Of a stretch of DNA of 64,000 nucleotides, positions 50,360-59,078 are shown in pieces. Made by a program: the position numbers and the translations under genes. Origin of the DNA: a bacterium (lineage in GTDB: Bacteria; Zhuqueibacterota; Zhuqueibacteria; Oleimicrobiales; Geothermoviventaceae). Location: contig JAPWUV010000007.1 in assembly GCA_028275345.1 (NCBI GenBank), positions 62,001-126,000 of the forward strand, read 5' to 3'. Every line of letters starts with the position of its first letter. Position 1 is the first letter of the stretch. The notes under the pieces are model-generated. The model was given only the letters and a program-made list of their open reading frames with translations. It was not told the DNA's origin and searched no databases.

Positions 50360-51781
50360 ATGGCCCAGGATGCTGCGGCGCCCCCGGGGCGAAGAGGCTG
50401 GACGGTCCCATCCATGCGATCGAGCATGTCGCTGGCGGACAAAATCCGGGCTTATCTGGAGGAACGGCCGGAGGGCGCTACCTCCGCTGAGCTGGCCAGG
50501 AGGTTCCTCGCGGCCACTCATTTGTCGGAGCGCCTCGCGGAGGAACTGATCCAGGCTGCGCTACAAGGAGCGGAGTGGGTGGAACTGGGGACGGACGGGC
50601 AGTGGCGTCTGGTGCAGCTTGCCCCAGATCTGCTGGGGGATCGCACGTTTCTCTGCCTCAGCGCGCGGCAGACGGTCGACGCCACGGGCCTGGAACTGGG
50701 ATGGACCGTGCTTCAAAACGGGAAAGTCTCCGGCACGGGGCTGTGTTTTTCCCGGTGCGGCGCCCCGGGGGCTCTGTATCCTGCCGAGTGGAGGGACTTA
50801 CCCCAACCGGATGTCGTGGTCTTCCGCCGCAGGAGCCGGGGCCTCGGCCCAGCCCTCCAGCTGGTCCGGAAGGCTTGGGGACGGGAGCTGGCGCTGTGGG
50901 AAGCGAGCGCCGTGGCCAGGGCGCTCTTCCCGTTCCGCCGGTTTTCCCGCCCCGAATCGCTGGCTGCTCAGGTGGGAGAGGATTGGCTCGCGGATGCTGA
51001 TCCTCGCACAGAATCCCTCGCGCTGAGCGCAATCTGGCTGAGGTTGGTCGAGCTTCTGGAGGAGCTGGAGGTACGGACATCTGCCGCGCTCGAGAGCTTC
51101 ACGAGACTTGTTCCGCCGGACTTCCGGCGCTTCGCTTTCAGGCCAGAGAAGCTGCGACGGCTTCCGTCGTCTCCGGGGGTGTACCTGATGAAGGACGCTG
51201 ACGGGCAAGTGGCCTACGTCGGGAAGGCGAAAAACTTGGCGGCGAGGGTGCCGAATTACTTTCGCCCACTCCAGCTGCTTTCGGAGAGAGACCGGAACAT
51301 CCTGGACGCGATTTCGGATTTCGAGGTCATCCCGCTGGGCTCGGAGTTGGAGGCTCTGCTTGTGGAATACCGACTGATCCAGCTCCATCGCCCGCGGTTG
51401 AATCGGCAGACGGACGTCCAGCTGCGAGACCACTGGAGGAGAGTTCGGGGCGATTACGCGATCGTCCTCCCCTCTGTCCAGCCAGGACATGCGGAGGTCC
51501 TCCTCCTGAACCGGTACGGCCGCCTGTGCCAAGTTCGTTGCGGCGCCGATTTATCCGAGGGCGATCGGCTGGCTCAGGCGGTCCGATCGCTTTTCTTTGA
51601 ACCCGAGCCCGTGGGGGACAAGGAGGGCGAGATTGCCTTCAGCTGGCTCGCCAGTCGGGAGCCGTGGGAAAACGTCCTGTGGGCCTCCCGCTGGTCAAGC
51701 TGGGAGGAAGGTGTGCGGGAGATCGCTGCGAGGGTTCGCGAAATCGCAGGCTCGGCTCCCCCTTCGTCGCGAGCCCGATAG
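50360..51781 (+). CDS. GIY-YIG nuclease with degenerate exonuclease-like region
   Basis: A 473-aa protein. N-terminal helix-turn-helix-like part (about 25-75), then a region resembling a DEDD exonuclease (FLCLSARQTVDATGLELGWT) in which the expected acidic DxE pair reads SxR. A UvrC-type GIY-YIG domain (about 260-350) follows: PGVYLMKDADGQVAYVGKAK, then KNLAARV and an acidic site in LLVEYRLIQLHRPRLN, so nuclease activity looks intact. DnaQ-UvrC fusions are known; here the exonuclease part seems dead. The start is uncertain (also ATG at 50414 and 50426). Confidence 0.82.
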   Translation: MAQDAAAPPGRRGWTVPSMRSSMSLADKIRAYLEERPEGATSAELARRFLAATHLSERLAEELIQAALQGAEWVELGTDGQWRLVQLAPDLLGDRTFLCLSARQTVDATGLELGWTVLQNGKVSGTGLCFSRCGAPGALYPAEWRDLPQPDVVVFRRRSRGLGPALQLVRKAWGRELALWEASAVARALFPFRRFSRPESLAAQVGEDWLADADPRTESLALSAIWLRLVELLEELEVRTSAALESFTRLVPPDFRRFAFRPEKLRRLPSSPGVYLMKDADGQVAYVGKAKNLAARVPNYFRPLQLLSERDRNILDAISDFEVIPLGSELEALLVEYRLIQLHRPRLNRQTDVQLRDHWRRVRGDYAIVLPSVQPGHAEVLLLNRYGRLCQVRCGADLSEGDRLAQAVRSLFFEPEPVGDKEGEIAFSWLASREPWENVLWASRWSSWEEGVREIAARVREIAGSAPPSSRAR

Positions 51782-51846
51782 GGCGATCCTGCGCTCACCC
51801 GCGATTCCATTGCATGCAGGGCGGGTGGCTGAGGAGGGAAGTTCCC

Positions 51847-51869
51847 CTCCGGGAGCTATGCTCCGGGAG
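51847..51869. repeat. direct repeat CTCCGGGAG upstream of second fucosidase
   Basis: The nine-base sequence CTCCGGGAG occurs at 51847-51855 and again at 51861-51869, five bases apart. Each copy is itself almost palindromic, and the two can pair as a hairpin with a single mismatch. It is about 140 bases upstream of the fucosidase start and might be an operator. Confidence 0.3.
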
Positions 51870-51922
51870 GATGAGCGCCGGCGCATTCCTGGGCAGGTCG
51901 GGGAACTAGGCGGGGATGCCTG

Positions 51923-51938
51923 GGGCAACATTCTTGCT
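51923..51938 (+). promoter_or_regulatory. weak sigma54-like element upstream of second fucosidase
   Basis: GG at 51924-51925 and GC at 51936-51937 are separated by exactly 10 bases, with GGCA at -24 and TTGCT at -12. The base before GG is G in place of T. It would start transcription near 51949, 55 bases before the gene. Chance occurrence cannot be excluded. Confidence 0.3.
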
Positions 51939-52003
51939 GGCAAAGCTCCCCACCGGTGGAGGGAGCGCGGATTCGTTCTCGGCCAAAGAGGGAGGATGAT
52001 CAG

Positions 52004-53629
52004 ATGAAGCCCGATTTGAAGAGGATGGCCCTGTGGGGGATCTTTGGAACCCTACTGGCCGCTCTGAGCGGGGCGGCGGGTGAGCGCCGCTACCCGTACG
52101 CGCCTGGGCCCTTCGAGCCGAACTGGGAATCTCTCAGTCAGTACCAGTGCCCGGAGTGGTTCCGGGACGCGAAGTTCGGGATTTGGGCTCATTGGGGGCC
52201 GCAGTGTGAGCCGGAGCAGGGCGACTGGTACGCACGGAACATGTACATCCAGGGGCATCCTATGTACCAGTTCCACCTGGCAACCTACGGCCATCCGTCG
52301 CAATTCGGCTTCAAGGATGTGATCCGCCGGTGGAAGGCTGAGCATTTTGACCCGGACCGGCTCCTGGCTTTCTACAAGAAGAATGGGGCGAGGTACTTCA
52401 TGGCCCTGGCCAATCATCATGACAATTTCGATCTGTGGGATTCGAAGTACCAGCCTTGGAACAGCGTCGCGATGGGGCCCAAGCGGGACATCATCGGCGA
52501 GTGGGCAAAGGCAGCTCGAAAGCATGGCCTGTACTTCGCCGTGAGCGTGCACGCCTCGCACGCCTGGTCGTGGTACGAGCCGGCCCAGGGCTCGGATCGA
52601 GACGGTCCGTACGCGGGAGTGCCTTACGACGGTAAGCTCACCCGAGCCGATGGCAAGGGCCAGTGGTGGGAGGGATTCGACCCGCAGGACCTGTACGCGC
52701 AGAACCACCCGCCAGGGAAGCAGCTGGTCTGGGACTGGGATGCTTCGAAGGGCAGCAGTGTTCCAGACGAGTCGTACATGTGGAAATTCTACGTGCGGGT
52801 CCGTCAGCTGTGGGACGACTACAAGCCGGACATGATCTACTTCGACGACACGGTCTTCCCCTTCTACGGGGTGACCGAAGAGGTAGGGCTGCATCTCCTC
52901 GCGCATTTCTACAATAGCAGTCTCCAGTGGCACGGCCGCAACCAGGCCGTTGTGACCGGGAAGCACCTTCAGGGGATCCAGCGCAAGGCGATGGTCTACG
53001 ATATCGAGCGTGGCCGAACCGCCGAGATCTTGCCCGATCCCTGGCAGACGGACACGTGCATCGGGCATTGGCACTACAACCGGAGGCTCTACGACGAGGA
53101 CCGCTACGTACCGGCGGAGAAGATCATCCCCATGCTGGCAGACATCGTCAGCAAGAATGGGAACCTCATGCTGAGCGTGCCCCTGCGCCGCGATGGCACG
53201 CCCGACGAGAAAGAAATCCGGATCGTGGAAAAGATCGGCCGCTGGCTGCGTGTCAACGGAGAGGCGATCTACGCCACACGTCCGTGGAAGGTCTACGGGG
53301 AAGGGCCTTCGACCGAGTCCGAGGAGAAGGGGCAGTTTGACGGGGTCCGCGACGTGTACGCGAAGCCGTTCACTGCCGAGGATATCCGCTTCACCCAGTC
53401 GAAAGATGGCAAGGTCCTTTACGCCATCGTCCTCGCCTGGCCGGCCGACCGCGTGGTGAAGATCAAGGCCTTGGCCCAAGGCTCGCCCTACTGGCTGGGC
53501 GAAGTCCGGGAGGTCAGGATGCTCGGCGTTCGAGGAAAACTCCGGTTCCACCGCACCGCAGATGGGCTCACGGTGTATCTCCCGAAACAGCGACCGAGCG
53601 ACATCGCCTTTGCCTTGCGCATCCAATAG
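52004..53629 (+). CDS. secreted alpha-L-fucosidase-like enzyme, GH29
   Basis: A 541-aa protein with a signal peptide (about 1-26) and a GH29 barrel. EWFRDAKFGIWAHWGPQCEP, YFMALANHHDNFDLWDSKYQ and PDMIYFDDTVFPFYGV are the barrel motifs; Asp281 or Asp282 is the likely nucleophile. It has a longer C-terminal beta domain and diverges clearly from the enzyme at 35551-36993, suggesting a different fucosidic substrate. GGAGG lies eight bases before the ATG at 52004. Confidence 0.92.
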   Translation: MKPDLKRMALWGIFGTLLAALSGAAGERRYPYAPGPFEPNWESLSQYQCPEWFRDAKFGIWAHWGPQCEPEQGDWYARNMYIQGHPMYQFHLATYGHPSQFGFKDVIRRWKAEHFDPDRLLAFYKKNGARYFMALANHHDNFDLWDSKYQPWNSVAMGPKRDIIGEWAKAARKHGLYFAVSVHASHAWSWYEPAQGSDRDGPYAGVPYDGKLTRADGKGQWWEGFDPQDLYAQNHPPGKQLVWDWDASKGSSVPDESYMWKFYVRVRQLWDDYKPDMIYFDDTVFPFYGVTEEVGLHLLAHFYNSSLQWHGRNQAVVTGKHLQGIQRKAMVYDIERGRTAEILPDPWQTDTCIGHWHYNRRLYDEDRYVPAEKIIPMLADIVSKNGNLMLSVPLRRDGTPDEKEIRIVEKIGRWLRVNGEAIYATRPWKVYGEGPSTESEEKGQFDGVRDVYAKPFTAEDIRFTQSKDGKVLYAIVLAWPADRVVKIKALAQGSPYWLGEVREVRMLGVRGKLRFHRTADGLTVYLPKQRPSDIAFALRIQ

Positions 53630-53860
53630 CGGCCGAGAGATGCCCATTCGCCCTAGCGTTCGCTGACGGCCTTCGGAATGGGGAGGCCTTCAAGCGGGGG
53701 AATCGAGAATGGGATGTTACCCGATGCGCGGGCCGTCGGACGAGCCGGAAGATCCCCACGGCGGGGGCGCGGGTCTGTTCTCCACGTTCCGTTGGCTCGG
53801 CAATAGCCGTCTCTCTCAGCCGGACTCGAGGGCGGGGAGAAGGAGACCTGGCGGCTTCTC

Positions 53861-54574
53861 TTACGGACTGGCCTGGCCGGCCCCGACGCGGACGACGAGC
53901 CTCTCCAGCTCGTCGCCTAACCGGAGGTAGCCTTCGGCCATGTGATTGAGGGCGCGTCGCGCGGAGCGGAAATTGATGGCCAGCTCTTCCAGAAGGTCTG
54001 CCAGGTCCGCCGAGGCAGCGATCTCGTGGCGGGCCGCGATCTGGAAGCTCATGGCTCCCAAGTCCTCGTAATAGCGGAATCCGGGCCCGAAGTGGTGGCG
54101 GGCCTGGTAACGTACGTAGCCAGGAAACATGCCGGTCAGGAACAGGGAGTAGTTCCCAAGCTGGTGGTGCAGGAAGAAGACCTCGCGGCGGGAAGCTTCC
54201 GACAGCGCGCGCAGATGGTCGATCAGGTAGGCGAAGTGGGTCGGTTCCCGTTCCTCAGGCTCGGAGTGGTATGTGATGAACGTGATTAGGAGGCTGGAGC
54301 AGTAGTCGGCAAGGAGCGGATCCGTGAGGTCGAAGCGGAGGAAGGCTCTCCGCACGAGGACGTAGAAGAACAGGTTCGCGGAGAAGGGCGCCAGACCTTC
54401 CGTGCAAAGAATCGCCGCGAAGAGATCCGGATGGTCAAGGAGGTGGTCCCGGCTGTCGGGATCGGCAAGTAGGCTTTGGACGAGGGCGCGGTCCCGCCGC
54501 GTTCGGGCCAGCACATCGGCCACGAACTCGAAATCCTGGTCCGTCAACTGGTCTCTGCAGCAGGGACGAATCAT
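53861..54574 (-). CDS. unknown helical protein, divergent from M14 peptidase
   Basis: A 237-aa protein without signal peptide or clear membrane segment and with no recognised family. It is rich in Leu, Arg, Asp and aromatic residues and appears almost all helical (FEFVADVLARTRRDRALVQS, YLIDHLRALSEASRREVFFL). GGAG lies about five bases before the ATG at 54574. Its start codon overlaps the start codon of the divergent M14 peptidase gene. Confidence 0.75.
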   Translation of the reverse strand: MIRPCCRDQLTDQDFEFVADVLARTRRDRALVQSLLADPDSRDHLLDHPDLFAAILCTEGLAPFSANLFFYVLVRRAFLRFDLTDPLLADYCSSLLITFITYHSEPEEREPTHFAYLIDHLRALSEASRREVFFLHHQLGNYSLFLTGMFPGYVRYQARHHFGPGFRYYEDLGAMSFQIAARHEIAASADLADLLEELAINFRSARRALNHMAEGYLRLGDELERLVVRVGAGQASP

Positions 54575-57131
54575 GAGCTCCACCGGTGCGATCTTCCCAA
54601 GGCTGCGCCTTCCATCTCGACTATCGGCAGGCTCGGGAATTCCTGAAATCTGGATCAGGCGATTCTTGTCCTGCCTGCTCTTCATTCAGCTGCTCCGGGC
54701 TGCATTGCTCCTCGCGGGGGAACACCTGCCCAGCCCGGAGGAGTATCTCGGCTTCCCTCCCGGTGCGGACGGTCGGCTGGCTTCCTTCGAACAGATCGTG
54801 GGCTATTTTCGGGAGCTGGAACGAGGGTCCAGCTGCATCGCCGTTCGGGAGCTGGGGCGCACCACGCTGGGACGCCCTTTTGTGCTGGTTCTGATTTCCA
54901 GCCCGGAAAACATGAGGCGACTCGCGGAGATCCGGGCCGTCCAGGGGATGTTGGCGGACCCGCGCCGGACCCCCGTGGCCCAAGCGGATTCCCTGATCCG
55001 CCGAGTGCCCGCTGTGGTCAGCGTGAATTGTAGCATCCATGCTACCGAGGTGGGCGCCTCGCAGATGGCCCCGAGGCTGGTTCACGAGCTTCTCAGCGGC
55101 CAGTTGCCGGGCTGGCAGATGATCCTGGACAGCGTGCTGGTCCTGCTGATCCCGTCCCACAATCCCGATGGGTTGGCGCGGGTGAAGGAATGGTGCGACC
55201 GGACGGCGGGAACACCGTACGCCGGCAGTTCTCCCCCGTGGCTTGGGCATCCTTACGCCGGCCACGATAACAATCGGGATTGGTTCGTTTTCACCCAGCC
55301 GGAGACGCAGCTGACGGTCGACAGCGTGTACAACGTCTGGCATCCGCAGATCGTGCTGGACATGCACCAGATGGGGGGCGGAGGGGCGCGGCTTTTCGTG
55401 CCACCTTATCTGGACCCGATTGATCCGCGGGTGGACCCCGAGCTCGTAGCGGCCATGAATGAGCTCGGTGCCTTTGTGCAAGCGCGATTCACGGAGCTGG
55501 GGCTGGGCGGCGCGGTGAGTTCCGCCTATTTCGACGCCTACACCCCAGCCCGGGCCTACCCGAACTACCACGGTGCGATTCGCTTCCTCAGCGAGGTGGC
55601 GAGCTGCAGGCTGGCGGAGCCTCTCATCCTGAAAAGGGGAGAATTGCGCGGCGAGGGACACTTCAGCCCGGACCGTCCCTCCTCCCATCAGCCACTGGTG
55701 TGGCCAGGCGGACGCTGGTCCCTGGCCAACGTGCTCACCTACCACGAGACCGTGGCCCACTCCGTCTTGCTCCACGCAGCAATGCACAGGACGCGATGGG
55801 TGAAGCGCTCGTACCGCGTGCTCCAGCGTCAATGCCAGTGGCAAGGCGCTCCGGCGGCTTTCTTGATCCCAGAGCGGCAGTGGGATCCTTCGGCAACCCG
55901 CGAGTTGCTCGCGATCCTTCGGCGCGGAGGACTGGAGATCTTCAGGACGCAAGAGGGCTGGGTGGTGCCCGTCGCCCAACCCTACGGATCCTTCGCATTG
56001 ACGCTGCTCGAAGCAGGGGAGTATCGGCCTCCCGCGAATGAGCCCTCGCACCGACCCTACGACGTGACGGCCCACTCGCTGCCGCTTCTGTTCGGGGTTC
56101 TCGTGAAGCCGCTGGATCACATGATCCCGGAGGCCGCAAGTTGGGAGGGCCCGGGTCCGGTTGTACCCCTTCCCGAAAGCCCGTCGGCAACCGAGGCCCT
56201 GCTTCTCGATGGTCGCGCCAATGGTTCCTTTCGCCTCGTGGCGCGGGCGCTTCGCACGGGATTGGAGGTCCGCCGACTGGAGTCGCCGAGGAAAGCCGGC
56301 GGCCGTTTCTTCCCGGCGGGGTCTTTCGCGGTCACCGGAAACCCCTCTCCCCTCGAGGATCTGTCAGAGCTTGCGCAGAAGCTTTCCGTCGTGGTGGCGG
56401 TCGCGTCGAGGGAGCAGGTTGAGCCCGCGGTTCCCGTCCGGCTGGTCCGAGCGGGCGTCTACCAGTCGTGGGTCCCTTCGGTGGACGAAGGCTGGACGCG
56501 ATGGGTGCTCGACGAGTACGAATTCCCGTACGTCGTGCTCCACGATGCGGACGTTCGAGCTGGGATTCCCGACTCCCTGGAACTTGTGCTCGTCCCGGAA
56601 CTTTCTCCCCGCGAGATCGTGGACGGTTGGAGCCGGGAAAAGATGGCGGCGGAGTACGCAGGCGGGATCGGCCGGGAGGGGGTGGAGAAGTTGGGTCGGT
56701 TCGTGGCGCGAGGAGGGACGCTCGTGCTGGTCGGATCCGCAGTGGGATTGGCGGATGAGTATCTCGGCCTGGACCTCTGCGAAGAAGGTTCAGCGGAGGA
56801 CACCTGCTTCATTCCGGGGGCCCTCCTACGGGCAGTGGTTACGAATCTGGATGTCTGCACGTGGGGGATGCCGCAGGAGTTCGCCCTGATGGCTACCCAT
56901 CCTCCTCGGTTGCGCGGGTCTGCGGGACGGGCGCTGGTTTCCTTTGCCTCGGACTCTCTTCTGCTTTCCGGCTGGGGGACTGGCTTGGGGTTGATCCGAG
57001 GGCGACCTGCGTTGCTCGAGGCGAAAGTCGGTGCCGGCAGAATTCTTGCATACGCTTTTCGGCCCTTGTTCCGCGGCTGGAGTCGCGCCACCTACAAATT
57101 GCTGCTGAACGCTTGGCTTGCTCCTCAATGA
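54573..57131 (+). CDS. large secreted M14-family zinc metallopeptidase
   Basis: An 852-aa exported peptidase. A leader with a hydrophobic core (about 29-48) precedes a carboxypeptidase-like M14 domain (about 55-400). SIHATEVGAS supplies zinc ligands His156 and Glu159, and LDMHQMGGGG a third His265; FLSEVAS later is the likely catalytic Glu region. The last 350 residues contain a class I glutamine amidotransferase-like segment. AGGGA lies six bases before the ATG at 54573. It probably degrades peptides outside the cytoplasm. Confidence 0.9.
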   Translation: MSSTGAIFPRLRLPSRLSAGSGIPEIWIRRFLSCLLFIQLLRAALLLAGEHLPSPEEYLGFPPGADGRLASFEQIVGYFRELERGSSCIAVRELGRTTLGRPFVLVLISSPENMRRLAEIRAVQGMLADPRRTPVAQADSLIRRVPAVVSVNCSIHATEVGASQMAPRLVHELLSGQLPGWQMILDSVLVLLIPSHNPDGLARVKEWCDRTAGTPYAGSSPPWLGHPYAGHDNNRDWFVFTQPETQLTVDSVYNVWHPQIVLDMHQMGGGGARLFVPPYLDPIDPRVDPELVAAMNELGAFVQARFTELGLGGAVSSAYFDAYTPARAYPNYHGAIRFLSEVASCRLAEPLILKRGELRGEGHFSPDRPSSHQPLVWPGGRWSLANVLTYHETVAHSVLLHAAMHRTRWVKRSYRVLQRQCQWQGAPAAFLIPERQWDPSATRELLAILRRGGLEIFRTQEGWVVPVAQPYGSFALTLLEAGEYRPPANEPSHRPYDVTAHSLPLLFGVLVKPLDHMIPEAASWEGPGPVVPLPESPSATEALLLDGRANGSFRLVARALRTGLEVRRLESPRKAGGRFFPAGSFAVTGNPSPLEDLSELAQKLSVVVAVASREQVEPAVPVRLVRAGVYQSWVPSVDEGWTRWVLDEYEFPYVVLHDADVRAGIPDSLELVLVPELSPREIVDGWSREKMAAEYAGGIGREGVEKLGRFVARGGTLVLVGSAVGLADEYLGLDLCEEGSAEDTCFIPGALLRAVVTNLDVCTWGMPQEFALMATHPPRLRGSAGRALVSFASDSLLLSGWGTGLGLIRGRPALLEAKVGAGRILAYAFRPLFRGWSRATYKLLLNAWLAPQ

Positions 57132-57196
57132 CCGGCAGCCGGGGCACCGCAGCCGCGAAGAGGGCGTAAGGGATTGGATCTCACCTGGAGGAAGAC

Positions 57197-57940
57197 ATGC
57201 AAGTCAGCCACTACGTGGTTTCCATCCGGAACTGGATGATCCGAAGTTTGATCGAGCGCTACCTCAGAGCGCGGGATACGTTCCTTTCCTACCTGGCCGA
57301 CTTCCGGAACGGCCAGCTCATCCCTTTTGAGAACATCATGGCACTCTCCGACCAGCTTTTCTCGATCAAGGAGGACAATTATTTGATCTTCCGCCGCGTA
57401 TTGGACCCCCGGCGGATGGTTTTTGAGGAGGCGCCCAAGTTCACTCCCAGCGAGGCGGAAGTGCGCTTCATGAATAACGTGGGGCTCATTTTCCACAAGG
57501 TGATGGTGGCCCGCGAACTCAAGTACGTGATGGAGCATTACCAGGCCGACAGCCAGGACTACGAAGAGACGTACGGGTCTTTGAACTACTACCTGGAGCG
57601 GATCGAGAAGCTGTTCAACGAAGGGCTGGAGATCATTCGCTTGATGCTTCCCGAGAACGGGGACAATACAGTCCTTCTGGTCTACCTGTTGGAGAATCGG
57701 GAGTACATGGAGAGGACCTTCGGGGTTCCACTCTGGGAACTCCTGGCGCCGATGATCCCGGGGGATGTGAGGCGCGAGGCCTACGCACGGGCAGTGGAGT
57801 ACTACGTAAACAGTGGCTGGGCGGCAGAAGCGCGTCGGATGCTCGCTCGAGCCCGGGAAGATGGCGTCGACCCGGATGCTTGGCCCCGGCGCATCCAGGA
57901 CCGGCTGCTGGAACTGGAGAGCCGGCTGGCCGGGCCATGA
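57197..57940 (+). CDS. conserved-looking helical protein of unknown function
   Basis: A 247-aa cytoplasmic helical protein, rich in Tyr, Arg and Glu (VSIRNWMIRSLIERYLRARD, YGSLNYYLERIEKLFNEGLE). The C-terminal third has repeat-like helices. GGAGG lies about seven bases before the ATG. It is 65 bases behind the peptidase and 53 bases ahead of the ribonuclease Z-type gene. No family is recognised; it is clearly coding by composition and spacing. Confidence 0.78.
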   Translation: MQVSHYVVSIRNWMIRSLIERYLRARDTFLSYLADFRNGQLIPFENIMALSDQLFSIKEDNYLIFRRVLDPRRMVFEEAPKFTPSEAEVRFMNNVGLIFHKVMVARELKYVMEHYQADSQDYEETYGSLNYYLERIEKLFNEGLEIIRLMLPENGDNTVLLVYLLENREYMERTFGVPLWELLAPMIPGDVRREAYARAVEYYVNSGWAAEARRMLARAREDGVDPDAWPRRIQDRLLELESRLAGP

Positions 57941-57993
57941 CTTGGCGCGCGAAGGGAAAACCCTGAGCTTTCGGAGCAGCTGGAGCGGGAAGC

Positions 57994-58920
57994 GTGCGCG
58001 TGGTGTTTCTCGGCACCTCTGGCGCCGTCCCCACCTCGAGGCGAGCTCTGCCGGCGGTGGCGCTGGTCTACAACGGGCAAATCGTGCTTTTCGACTGCGG
58101 CGAGGGGACGCAACGCCAGCTCATTCTCGCCGGGTTCAAGCTCACCCGGGTCCGGCATGTGCTCATCTCGCATCTGCATGCCGATCACGTGCTCGGGCTG
58201 CCGGGGCTGGTGATCTCGCGCGGCTTCATCGGGGGGAGGGAACCGCTGGATGTCTACGGCCCACCCGGCTTGGCCGAGTTCCTTCGCTCCACGATCCGCC
58301 GAGTGGCGATGGAAGTGGAGTATCTGCTCAGGATTCACGAAACGCGCGGCGGGGTTCTCTGGGAAGGCGAGGACTTCCAGCTCATTGCCGAGCCCCTTCA
58401 GCACCGCACCTTCTGCCTTGGCTTCGCTTTCGTGGAGCGGGGCCGGCCGGGCCGGTTTGATGCGGAACGCGCGAAGGAGCTGGGCTTGACTCCGGGTCCG
58501 GTCTTCGGTGAGCTGAAAAGAGGCGGCTCCGCGACCTTGCCCGACGGTCGGGTGGTCCACGGTGAGGAGCTGTTGGGTCCTCCCATCCCGGGGCGGAAGA
58601 TCGCATACGTCGTGGACACTGTACCTTGCCCCGGGGCGGAATCGCTGGCTCAGGACGCCGATCTTTTGATTTTCGACAGCACCTTGGCCGCGGGCGAAGA
58701 GGAGGATGCTGGCCACTACGGCCACGCGACGGCGAAGCAGGCTCTGGAGATCGCTGCGAAAGCACATGCCCGGAGATTGGTTCTTTTCCACTCGAGTCCG
58801 AGGTATGAGGATCCGACCGAACTTCTCGCAGGCCTGCCGGCAACTGGGATCGAGGTGATCGTCCCCGAGGATTTTCAGGCGATCGAGATCCCGCGTCGCT
58901 CGTCGAAGGATCGCGGCTGA
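57994..58920 (+). CDS. rnz: ribonuclease Z
   Basis: A 308-aa metallo-beta-lactamase-fold hydrolase that trims tRNA 3' ends. VVFLGTSGAVPTSRR opens the fold, and SHLHADHVLGLPGL is the HxHxDH metal motif. FHSSPRYEDPTELLA near the end has the last His ligand and the segment typical of RNase Z. VDTVPCPGAESLAQDADLLI supplies the Asp ligand. Starts with GTG. Length matches bacterial RNase Z. Confidence 0.94.
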   Translation: MRVVFLGTSGAVPTSRRALPAVALVYNGQIVLFDCGEGTQRQLILAGFKLTRVRHVLISHLHADHVLGLPGLVISRGFIGGREPLDVYGPPGLAEFLRSTIRRVAMEVEYLLRIHETRGGVLWEGEDFQLIAEPLQHRTFCLGFAFVERGRPGRFDAERAKELGLTPGPVFGELKRGGSATLPDGRVVHGEELLGPPIPGRKIAYVVDTVPCPGAESLAQDADLLIFDSTLAAGEEEDAGHYGHATAKQALEIAAKAHARRLVLFHSSPRYEDPTELLAGLPATGIEVIVPEDFQAIEIPRRSSKDRG

Positions 58921-59078
58921 GGGCGGGTTCCGTCTGACGTGGCGCTGTTGGGTCGCGATGGGAAAGAGGTCCTGGGGTGTTTCCTCGTCACGCAGTGCGC
59001 AAGGGCAAAGATCTTGCATTTGCCGGGGCGATCGGGTAACTTGACACAGCGGATAGCTAGCCAGTCGCTCGGAGAGAA

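Noticed and set aside
59052-59075. TTGACA before mlaE as a promoter
   Set aside because: No -10 match at any usual spacing downstream of the TTGACA near this position.
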